This document shows positions 1-4,004 of a stretch of 7,420 bases of DNA, piece after piece; the first letter of the stretch is position 1; each line of letters starts with the position of its first letter. The notes under the pieces were generated by a model that worked only from the letters and a program-made list of their open reading frames with translations, made no database searches and was not told the DNA's origin. Made by a program: the position numbers and the translations under genes. Source of the stretch: Desulfobacterales bacterium (lineage in GTDB: Bacteria; Desulfobacterota; Desulfobacteria; Desulfobacterales; JAUWMJ01); contig JAUWMJ010000144.1 of the NCBI GenBank assembly GCA_030613225.1, forward strand, positions 1 through 7,420, in the 5' to 3' direction.

Positions 1-186
1 GCCGGTTGCGATCGCCTGTCTTTCAAGGTTTGCTATTGTGTTCGAAATCAGATAATACCCAAGAAACACCAATATGAGCATAACGCATATCTGAAACAGA
101 ATCGATCGCTTGGCCGGGTCATTGAAAAAAGGGACTTTTTCTGGTATGTTGTCGGCTGTCGTGCCGGTACTGATTTCTTGCATCAT
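1..186 (-). CDS. aapQ: General L-amino-acid ABC transporter permease, N-terminal part (AapQ/BztB type), cut by window edge
   Basis: Only the first 62 codons are present; the gene runs off the left edge. The peptide has a short polar N-terminus, then FFNDP (residues 20-24), one hydrophobic membrane segment (about 28-48), and SNTIANLERQAIATG at 48-62. The FFNDP motif, first membrane helix and NT-x-x-NL-x-x-x-x-IATG pattern are what I know from the start of AapQ/BztB inner-membrane permeases, which pair with AapM and the ATPase AapP to import amino acids delivered by AapJ. It lies downstream of the binding-protein gene on the same strand, the usual aapJ-aapQ order. Two ATG codons are adjacent (start at 186 or 183), and only a weak AAAAGA ribosome site precedes them. 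The gap of more than 300 bp to aapJ is large for this operon because a miniature element is inserted there. Confidence 0.85.
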   Translation of the reverse strand, partial: MMQEISTGTTADNIPEKVPFFNDPAKRSILFQICVMLILVFLGYYLISNTIANLERQAIATG

Positions 187-237
187 TTATCTTTTGATTA
201 AAATTGCAATACTGATGAGTCATTTGCAGGTTGTAAC

Positions 238-439
238 GAGACCTTTGAAAAATGGTAATTTTTGCCTGCCCGGTTAAATCTTTTTTTATATTTAACCGGG
301 GTTCGAGTTCAAGGAAGGCGAAAATTTCAACCACAGGAATATATTGAATATTTCGAGGATTGAAATTTGAGCCTGACGCAGGCACTTCAGTGAAGCTTCA
401 GCGCTAATCGGGTAAAAAGTGCCGTTTTGCAAAAGTCTC
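238..439. mobile_element. Miniature inverted-repeat element (GAGACC family), copy 1, 202 bp
   Basis: The ends are inverted repeats: GAGACCTTTGAAAAATGG on the left, and on the right the reverse complement GAGACTTTTGCAAAACGGC. The sequence GTAAC stands directly outside both ends (233-237 and 440-444), a clean 5-bp target duplication. No open frame of transposase length fits inside, so this is a non-autonomous element. A second copy (2373-2494) shares both ends and the internal blocks TTCGAGTTCAAG and TTTGAGCCTGACGCAG. Copy 1 is longer because it has an extra hairpin and an extra AT-rich block. The autonomous partner is not in the window, and I cannot assign its IS family from the ends alone. 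Confidence 0.85.
269..300. repeat. Perfect 11-bp stem hairpin inside miniature element copy 1
   Basis: CCCGGTTAAAT (269-279) and ATTTAACCGGG (290-300) are perfect inverted repeats around a 10-nt T-rich loop. The hairpin sits in a segment (about 265-301) absent from the second copy of the element, where the flanking blocks TAATTTTTG and TTCGAGTTCAAG are joined directly. It is therefore a removable internal module. In RNA it would fold into a stable stem; nothing shows whether it has a function. Confidence 0.8.
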
Positions 440-446
440 GTAACAT

Positions 447-492
447 TGTTAAGCCGATAAGCCCGGCTATTTGCAAGCTTATCGGCTTAACA
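447..492 (-). promoter_or_regulatory. Intercistronic hairpin directly after aapJ
   Basis: GTTAAGCCGATAAGC (448-462) and GCTTATCGGCTTAAC (477-491) are perfect inverted repeats, extended by one pair at 447/492, around a 14-nt loop. On the minus strand the stem begins 15 bases after the aapJ stop codon. The sequence beyond it on that strand has no U-run, so it is a poor intrinsic terminator. Binding-protein genes of ABC importers are commonly followed by such stems, which protect the 3' end of the abundant binding-protein message and lower permease expression. That role is an inference here. The mobile element is inserted immediately beyond the stem. Confidence 0.65.
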
Positions 493-507
493 GTTTGGTT
501 ATACCGA

Positions 508-1527
508 TTATTTAAATGGCGCAGAATACATCAGACCGCCGTTTGTCCACAGGGCGTTCAGACCGCGCTCAATTCCGAGCGGTGTTTTAACACCTACATT
601 CCGCTCAAACACTTCACCATAGTTCCCCACCTGCTTAATGATATTATAGGCAAATTTTTCATCAAGCCCAAGGGCCTTGCCGTTTCCGGGGGAAACGCCA
701 AGAAAACGCCGAATTTTCGGGTCTTTGCTTTTGAGCATTTTTTTCACGTTTTTTGATGTAATGCCCATTTCCTCAGCATTGATCATGACAAGCACAGAAT
801 AGTTGACAATATCTTTCCACTGGTTGTCACCATGGCGAACAACAGGAGCAAGGGGCTCCTTGGAAATAATCTCAGGCAAAATAATGTAATTCTTGGGGTT
901 GGGAGCCACTGACCTGGTACTGGCCAGCTGAGAGGCGTCAGATGTCAGACAGTCACAACGCCCTGCAAAAAAGGCTTTGGCAAGTTCAGCCGTGTTTTCA
1001 ATCACAACCGGTTTCATCTTCATGCCGTTTGCACGGAAGTAATCCGCTACATTCAGCTCAGTGGTTGTTCCCGGCAGGACACATACCGTAGCGCCATCGA
1101 GCTCCCTGGCACTTTTCACACCCAGTTTCTTGGAAACAAGAAAGCCCTGACCGTCGTAATAGTTTACCTGGCAAAAATCGAGACCCAAAGCGGTGTCGCG
1201 ACCCAGGGTCTGGGTACAATTACGGGTTAACACGTCAATTTCACCAGACTGCAAAGCCGTAAAACGTGTTTTAGCTGTCAGTGGGGTGTATTTTACCTTA
1301 TTCGCATCACCAAATACCGCAGCAGCAATGGCACGCGCCGTGTCCACATCAAGACCCCGCCATACACCTTTTTCATCCGGTTTTCCAAAACCGAACAAAT
1401 CACCGTTTACACCGGCCTGGATAAACCCTTTTGCCCTGACATCAGCAAGGGTTCCTGCCATGGCCGTCCCTGCCGTAACAAGAACTAAAGCAACAGCTAC
1501 CACTACACACAATTTAAACACTTTCAT
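508..1527 (-). CDS. aapJ: General L-amino-acid ABC transporter periplasmic substrate-binding protein (AapJ/BztA type)
   Basis: A 339-residue periplasmic solute-binding protein of the SBP_bac_3 (PF00497) group, AapJ/BztA subfamily, which captures a broad range of L-amino acids for an Aap-type ABC importer. An N-terminal signal peptide (basic MKVFK, hydrophobic core, cleavage expected after AMA near residue 24) is followed by LADVRAKGFIQAGVNGDL. Family landmarks are WRGLDVDTARAIAAAVFGD (56-74), KTRFTALQSGEIDVLTRN (86-103), VNYYDGQGF (121-129), the hinge/lobe-2 strand VCVLPGTTTELN (148-159), CDCLTSDASQL (191-201), and the C-terminal TPLGIERGLNALW and GGLMYSAPF. Length is normal for the family. 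The start is supported by a near-perfect ribosome site, AAGGAGGAG, at 1532-1540, six to seven bases upstream of the ATG. It heads the operon that continues into aapQ. Exact amino-acid preference cannot be read from sequence. Confidence 0.93.
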   Translation of the reverse strand: MKVFKLCVVVAVALVLVTAGTAMAGTLADVRAKGFIQAGVNGDLFGFGKPDEKGVWRGLDVDTARAIAAAVFGDANKVKYTPLTAKTRFTALQSGEIDVLTRNCTQTLGRDTALGLDFCQVNYYDGQGFLVSKKLGVKSARELDGATVCVLPGTTTELNVADYFRANGMKMKPVVIENTAELAKAFFAGRCDCLTSDASQLASTRSVAPNPKNYIILPEIISKEPLAPVVRHGDNQWKDIVNYSVLVMINAEEMGITSKNVKKMLKSKDPKIRRFLGVSPGNGKALGLDEKFAYNIIKQVGNYGEVFERNVGVKTPLGIERGLNALWTNGGLMYSAPFK

Positions 1528-1563
1528 GCTTCTCCTCCTTTTTGTTTAATGTTTTTTTACACA

Positions 1564-1581
1564 GATTGCACAACTGCAATC
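1564..1581. promoter_or_regulatory. Perfect dyad in the aapJ upstream region (candidate operator or leader hairpin)
   Basis: GATTGCA (1564-1570) and TGCAATC (1575-1581) form a perfect 7-bp inverted repeat around CAAC, about 37 bases upstream of the aapJ start codon. The location fits a regulator-binding site or a small 5'-leader stem. I could not place a convincing sigma-70 promoter next to it. The rest of 1541-1780 is AT-rich spacer in which I see no gene. Confidence 0.35.
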
Positions 1582-1781
1582 CTCGATTACTCTATCCCCG
1601 ATTCAAAACGATTTTTATTAAAACAAAGACTCTCATAACAGAAAGATCTCAAGTTTTGCAAGAAAAATCATTTTATTGCCTGATTTAATAAACAGGGAGT
1701 ACCATCTTTTAGTTTCTTATTTGCAAATTTTGTGCTTTTTGTGGAAAAATATTTTTATTGCACCTTTTTAAGCCCTTGTGT

Positions 1782-1810
1782 ATCCGATGCTTCGATGCTG
1801 GATGCTGGAT
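1782..1810. repeat. Short heptamer-repeat arm, inverted relative to the array at 1893-2016
   Basis: Reads as 7-bp-period units (CGATGCT, TCGATGC, TGGATGC, TGGAT). Its reverse complement has the form (GCATCCA)n/(GCATCGA)n, which differs from the GTATCCA/GTATCGA units at 1893-2016 by one C/T position. The two tracts are therefore opposed arms around about 80 bp. In RNA they could pair with G-U wobbles at the C/T position. Between them lies a GC-richer segment with small palindromes (GCCATGGC near 1867-1874) and no credible gene. Confidence 0.6.
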
Positions 1811-1892
1811 AAAAAAGGTATGCTCCTTATTTAATCCAACATCGACCAGGCTTCGCCTTTGGCTACGCCATGGCAAGGCAAACGAGCATTCG

Positions 1893-2016
1893 GAATCGAA
1901 TATCCATCATCGAGTATCCATCATCGAGTATCCAGTATCGAGTATCCAGTATCCAGTATCGAGTATCCAGTATCCAGTATCGAGTATCCAGAATCCAGTA
2001 TCCAGTATCGAGTATC
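1893..2016. repeat. Heptanucleotide tandem array, GTATC(C/G)A, about 17.7 units
   Basis: Starting at 1893 the sequence breaks into consecutive 7-bp units. The first five are degenerate or mixed (GAATCGA, ATATCCA, TCATCGA, GTATCCA, TCATCGA), followed by near-regular GTATCCA and GTATCGA units to 2016. Variation is almost confined to the sixth base (C or G) and occasional changes in the first two or three bases. The array ends 2 bases before the stop codon of the PilZ gene, which is read towards it. Forward frames through it encode heptapeptide repeats with no sign of being translated. It resembles the heptamer short tandemly repeated repetitive (STRR) sequences known in cyanobacteria in style, not in sequence. 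Confidence 0.9.
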
Positions 2017-2018
2017 TT

Positions 2019-2324
2019 CTAAGCGTTTGATTTTAATTCCACTCCAATGCCCTCTCTGTTTTTCCAGACAACCCACCCTAAACGCTTTGATTTTTTTACT
2101 TTTGAATATGGAAGTGCCAAATTAAGCGTCTGGCCAACAAAAAATTCATCCCTGGTTTTTACAAAAATACCGGATGTACTGTAATTTTTTACTTCCCCCT
2201 CGTAAAGCTGTTGCTCAGTGGCATAAAAAATGGACCCCTTAAAATGTTTTCTTGGCTCCTTTCTTAATTCTTTTTTTGTTTTCATAGCTTTCTTCCTTTT
2301 TTTCTTTTTTGAAGGTATAGACAT
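2019..2324 (-). CDS. Small single-domain PilZ protein (putative c-di-GMP receptor)
   Basis: A 101-residue protein with both PilZ signature motifs: RxxxR as R21-K-E-P-R25 and [D/N]xSxxG as N47-Y-S-T-S-G52. The strands IFVKTRDEFFVGQTLNLALP and the closing WVVWKNREGIGVEL (85-98) fit the PilZ beta-barrel. In this family the two arginines and the [D/N]xSxxG residues bind cyclic di-GMP, so this is probably a cytoplasmic effector of surface, motility or polysaccharide control; its partner is unknown. The first 20 residues are a lysine/arginine tail (SKKKKRKKAMKTKK). An internal ATG at 2285 (M14) has the better ribosome site (AAGGAAG) and would still include the full domain. The ATG at 2324 has GAGG five bases upstream, so the true start is uncertain. 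The gene stands alone, with repeats on both sides and the heptamer array ending 2 bases past its stop codon. Confidence 0.85.
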   Translation of the reverse strand: MSIPSKKKKRKKAMKTKKELRKEPRKHFKGSIFYATEQQLYEGEVKNYSTSGIFVKTRDEFFVGQTLNLALPYSKVKKSKRLGWVVWKNREGIGVELKSNA

Positions 2325-2372
2325 TGAAACCTCATTTGGAAAAATTAAAAAAAAGCGTGTCGAAAATTATGA

Positions 2373-2494
2373 GAGACCTTTGAAAAATGGTAATTTTTGT
2401 TCGAGTTCAAGTCGAAGATCCCGGACTTTGAGCCTGACGCAGAAATCGGGCAGATAAGCGCAGACTTCGAAAAGTGCCGTTTTGCAAAGGTCTC
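2373..2494. mobile_element. Miniature inverted-repeat element (GAGACC family), copy 2, 122 bp
   Basis: The ends are GAGACCTTTGAAAAATGG and, on the right reverse complement, GAGACCTTTGCAAAACGGC. The pentamer TATGA flanks both sides (2368-2372 and 2495-2499), a second clean 5-bp target duplication. Internal blocks TTCGAGTTCAAG and TTTGAGCCTGACGCAG are shared with copy 1, but the hairpin module of copy 1 is missing. It lies 49 bp upstream of the PilZ start codon, so it may affect that gene's promoter. Confidence 0.85.
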
Positions 2495-2501
2495 TATGAA
2501 T

Positions 2502-2560
2502 TAGCAAAGATCATCCTCTATATCAATAGAAGATATGAATAAAAATTCGATCTTTTGCTA
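2502..2560. repeat. Inverted repeat TAGCAAAGATC / GATCTTTTGCTA
   Basis: TAGCAAAGATC (2502-2512) is matched by the reverse complement of GATCTTTTGCTA (2549-2560), with one extra base in the right arm and 36 nt between. It begins just beyond the target duplication of miniature element copy 2, so the element landed next to an existing palindrome. No T-run follows and no coding frame is associated. The role is unknown. Confidence 0.4.
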
Positions 2561-2576
2561 TCATACTTCAGATGTC

Positions 2577-2632
2577 GTTAAGTGGTATACAGGTTGATTG
2601 GTTTATTAGTATTAAAATATCAGCCACTTAAC
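2577..2632. repeat. Inverted repeat GTTAAGTGG / CCACTTAAC
   Basis: GTTAAGTGG (2577-2585) and CCACTTAAC (2624-2632) are perfect 9-bp inverted arms, 38 bp apart. A related CCACTTGACGTGG follows at 2641-2653. This is in a gene-free interval (2495-2692) where I see no coding region. Confidence 0.4.
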
Positions 2633-2692
2633 TACTCAAACCACTTGACGTGGTATGTACTTAAAATGCTGCTGATTTATTTTTCACTCTCA

Positions 2693-2764
2693 CTAAGGGC
2701 TCACGCAGGTAAGCGTAGATTCCGAAAATAAGTTTACATTTTTGACATCTTCATATTTTGGCGC
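2693..2764 (+). mobile_element. Insertion-sequence-like left end (CTAAGGGCTC family), truncated
   Basis: It begins with CTAAGGGCTCACGCA (2693-2707) and contains AAATAAGTTTACATTTT (2725-2741). Both blocks recur in reverse orientation in the compact palindromic copy at 3892-3940 (CTAAGGGCTCGCGCA and AAATAACTTCACATTTT). Here there is an 18-bp insertion between the blocks, and the sequence continues into a consensus promoter instead of an opposing end. My reading is that this is the outer end of an IS-type element with its own promoter, the remainder lost. No matching right end occurs in the window. Confidence 0.5.
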
Positions 2765-2770
2765 TATAAT
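2742..2770 (+). promoter_or_regulatory. Perfect consensus sigma-70 promoter
   Basis: TTGACA at 2742-2747, exactly 17 bases, then TATAAT at 2765-2770. All twelve consensus positions and the optimal spacing are present, so transcription would be expected to start near 2777 and run rightwards. The -35 box lies just inside the IS-like end, as in mobile elements that carry an outward or transposase promoter. The only frame directly downstream is the 44-codon remnant at 2808-2942. Confidence 0.75.
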
Positions 2771-2807
2771 AAATCTTTTCCTGCAGAAAACGAAAGAAAA
2801 ACACACA

Positions 2808-2942
2808 ATGCATGATATCAATTATTCCCATCAGAAGGTTCTTTCCGCAGGGCGGGTTAATAATGGGTGCATTACCAGTTTGTTAATAGCTTTCCAAGAC
2901 TTTTTGGTTTCAGGTTTCAGTGTTCAGGTGTCAGTTAATTAG
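2808..2942 (+). pseudogene. 44-codon frame behind the consensus promoter, possibly a truncated transposase start
   Basis: An ATG at 2808 opens a 44-codon frame. Its first 19 residues (MHDINYSHQKVLSAGRVNN) read like the beginning of a real soluble protein. From codon 20 it runs into the interspersed repeat that starts at 2865, so the remaining residues are translated repeat sequence ending at TAG in that repeat. The ribosome site is weak (GAAAG). Its position behind an IS-like end with a perfect promoter suggests the first codons of a transposase whose body was lost at the repeat junction. I cannot name the family, and the frame may simply be chance. Confidence 0.3.
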
Positions 2943-3018
2943 GCGCTTAGCGGAGCAACATCGAAAAAACTTTGTAGATCATTGCTCGGTCCAAAGTATA
3001 GCGTCGGCAGGTTACATA

Positions 3019-3080
3019 GGTTTCAGGTGTCAGGTGTCAGGGGCATAGAGGCTGAATACTGACACCCGACACCTGAAACC
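3019..3080. repeat. 22-bp inverted repeat of heptamer units (GTGTCAG) inside the long copy
   Basis: The left arm at 3019-3040 consists of GTTTCAG and two GTGTCAG units. The right arm at 3059-3080 is its reverse complement with a single mismatch, around an 18-nt loop. In the short copy the same place has one heptamer fewer in the left arm, and its right arm is cut by the 122-bp difference. Confidence 0.8.
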
Positions 3081-3108
3081 TTCGAAATGAACCGTTGACT
3101 TCTTACTG

Positions 3109-3120
3109 CCCCTTAAGGGG
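3109..3120. repeat. 12-bp perfect palindrome CCCCTTAAGGGG
   Basis: A self-complementary dodecamer in the 122-bp block found only in the long repeat copy. It is followed at 3123-3134 by ACTTTTTACGAG, which equals 12 bases of the right terminal repeat of the miniature element at 6910-7040. The block may therefore contain a relic of that element type. Confidence 0.5.
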
Positions 3121-3246
3121 CCACTTTTTACGAGCGTCGTCTCGGAAAAAGCGTAGTTTCTTACTACTGACACCCGAAATCTGATACCCGAAACCCGATT
3201 GCGAGGTTTTCGCTCAAAAATAAACAATTTAGATCAAAATGGCATG

Positions 3247-3275
3247 TTGACAATATGGCCGACATCTGGTAGATA
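3247..3275 (+). promoter_or_regulatory. Possible sigma-70 promoter of the orphan small transcript
   Basis: A perfect -35 TTGACA (3247-3252) is followed after 17 bases by TAGATA (3270-3275), a weak -10 lacking the final T. It lies just beyond the end of the long repeat copy and would produce a transcript of roughly 240 nt ending at the terminator near 3521. The -10 is poor, so this is only a candidate. Confidence 0.3.
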
Positions 3276-3380
3276 TATTTAACTTGCCGGTATCTGAATG
3301 AGAATGGACACTTCATAACAAGGGATACCACATATTGTGATTTATTCTACTATCCAACGCAAACCTGAATTTCAGCATAA

Positions 3381-3410
3381 TCCGCTTTCAAAAAGCAAGT
3401 TCTTATCAAA
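3381..3410 (+). repeat. Leader box, copy 1 (27/30 match to 7098-7127)
   Basis: The 30-bp segment around GCTTTCAAAAAGCAAGTTCT matches 7098-7127 with three mismatches. In both places it is followed by an A/T-rich gap, ATGAGGT acting as ribosome site, and a start codon (GTG at 3445 here, ATG at 7149 there). The shared layout suggests a duplicated upstream region. The gap is 22 nt here and 7 nt at the other copy. Confidence 0.6.
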
Positions 3411-3444
3411 CAAATTATCATTCTACAAATCCATGAGGTAAGCT

Positions 3445-3498
3445 GTGAAAATAGATATCCTAAAATTGCCGCCAATGGCCTCCAGGGGAGACTGGTAA
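3445..3498 (+). CDS. 17-residue small ORF, possible leader peptide
   Basis: GTG at 3445 opens a frame for VKIDILKLPPMASRGDW, ending in TAA at 3496-3498. GAGGTAA (3435-3441) is a good ribosome site six bases upstream, and the 30-bp leader box precedes it. The last five codons overlap the left arm and loop of an intrinsic terminator, so a translating ribosome would interfere with the stem, as in leader-peptide attenuation. I recognise no homologous peptide and see no run of regulatory codons. It could instead be the start of a gene truncated by rearrangement. Confidence 0.35.
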   Translation: MKIDILKLPPMASRGDW

Positions 3499-3521
3499 CC
3501 CTGCGAGGCTTTTTCTTTTTT
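3478..3521 (+). terminator. Intrinsic (rho-independent) terminator
   Basis: GCCTC (3478-3482) pairs with GAGGC (3505-3509). After a small internal loop AGGG (3484-3487) pairs with CCCT (3499-3502). The stem is followed at once by TTTTTCTTTTTT (3510-3521). This is a good plus-strand terminator, placed 484 bp before the large secreted-protein gene and behind the 17-codon ORF. Confidence 0.65.
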
Positions 3522-3577
3522 AAGGATATTCGGGGACAAGGCGCAGGCTGATAAAACTTAAGCATATGGGTTTTAAA

Positions 3578-3814
3578 GGGTGCATTACCGGTTTGTTAAT
3601 AGCTTTCCAAGACTTTTTGGTTTCAGGTTTCAGAGTGCAGGTGTCAGCTAATTAGGCGCTTAGCGGAGCAACATCGACAAAACTTTGTCGATCATTGCTC
3701 GGTCCAAAGTATAGCGTCGACAGGTTACATAGGTGTCAGGTGTCAGGAGCATAGGTGCTGAATACTGACACCCGAAACCCGATTGCGAGGTTTTCGCTCA
3801 AAAATAAATAATTT
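3578..3814 (+). repeat. Interspersed repeat, short copy (237 bp)
   Basis: A direct-orientation copy of 2865-3230. The 129-bp length difference is fully explained by one missing 7-bp heptamer in the GTGTCAG tract and one 122-bp deletion. The deletion joins the similar sequences GACACCCGA and GATACCCGA of the long copy. It separates the terminator at 3478-3521 from the secreted-protein gene. Confidence 0.85.
3666..3700. repeat. Strong hairpin in the short repeat copy
   Basis: GAGCAA (3666-3671) pairs with TTGCTC (3695-3700) and ATCGACAAA (3673-3681) with TTTGTCGAT (3684-3692), with a small asymmetric bulge. Two C-to-A differences in the long copy break two of these pairs, so that copy is the degenerate one or the short copy is the better-preserved form. 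Confidence 0.6.
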
Positions 3815-3891
3815 AATGGGTGTGAACCATTTTAACAAATCGGTAATGCTCCCGTTTTGAAACCATTTCTATGCTTTTTCATCAAACCACG

Positions 3892-3940
3892 CTTAGGGTT
3901 CGCGCATAAAATGTGAAGTTATTTTTGCGCGAGCCCTTAG
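3892..3940. mobile_element. Compact palindromic element (CTAAGGGCTC family), 49 bp
   Basis: CTTAGGGTTCGCGCA (3892-3906) and TGCGCGAGCCCTTAG (3926-3940) are inverted arms matching at 13 of 15 positions around 19 bases. The reverse complement resembles the IS-like end at 2693-2764 in both its terminal block and its AAATAACTTCACATTTT block. It looks like a minimal element reduced to its ends. I could not find a convincing target duplication. It sits 64 bp upstream of the secreted-protein start codon, so the stem could lie in or near that gene's promoter or leader. Confidence 0.55.
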
Positions 3941-4004
3941 TCTTTGAACTCGATCTGTGTTTTTAGATTGCCTCTGGAGTTAAACAGCCAAAGGGAGGTG
4001 TAAA

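Larger units (their letters stand above)
2865..3230 (+). repeat. Interspersed repeat, long copy (366 bp)
   Basis: Runs from GGGTGCATTACC to CTCAAAAATAAACAATTT and recurs at 3578-3814. The first 154 bp of the two copies align without gaps, with about seven substitutions counted by eye. The copy contains heptamer-period tracts (GTTTCAG, GTGTCAG) in both orientations, a degenerate form of the hairpin seen intact at 3666-3700, and a 122-bp block (between about 3061 and 3190) missing from the other copy. No coding frame is conserved between copies, so it is non-coding repeated DNA. Confidence 0.85.

Noticed and set aside
119..385. 88-codon minus-strand frame across the aapJ-aapQ gap
   Set aside because: It is composed mainly of the miniature element and overlaps the start of aapQ in another frame; its sequence resembles no protein I know.
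447..492. Intrinsic terminator after aapJ
   Set aside because: The stem is strong, but no U-run follows on the minus strand, so it is listed as an intercistronic hairpin instead.
427..756. Plus-strand frame opposite the 3' end of aapJ
   Set aside because: It is a shadow of the well-supported aapJ gene and has no ribosome site.
1193..1549. Plus-strand frame opposite the 5' half of aapJ
   Set aside because: Antisense to a confidently identified gene; its codons follow the complement of aapJ.
1722..1737. Sigma-54-like promoter on the minus strand upstream of aapJ (GCAC-N5-TTGCA)
   Set aside because: The essential -24 GG is AG, and the distance to the start codon is nearly 200 bp; similarity to consensus is too low.
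1893..2016. CRISPR-like array
   Set aside because: The units are contiguous 7-mers with no spacers and no cas genes nearby.
1758..2125. Plus-strand frames encoding repeated SIQYPVS-like heptapeptides
   Set aside because: They are produced mechanically by the 7-bp DNA array, occur in more than one frame, have no ribosome site and overlap the real PilZ gene on the other strand.
3030..3227. Minus-strand 65-codon frame in the long repeat copy
   Set aside because: It encodes translated GTGTCAG heptamers (RVSGIRFRVS) and is not kept in the second repeat copy.
3945..3970. Promoter TTGAAC ... TAGATT directly upstream of the secreted-protein gene
   Set aside because: Spacing is only 14 bases and the -10 match is weak.
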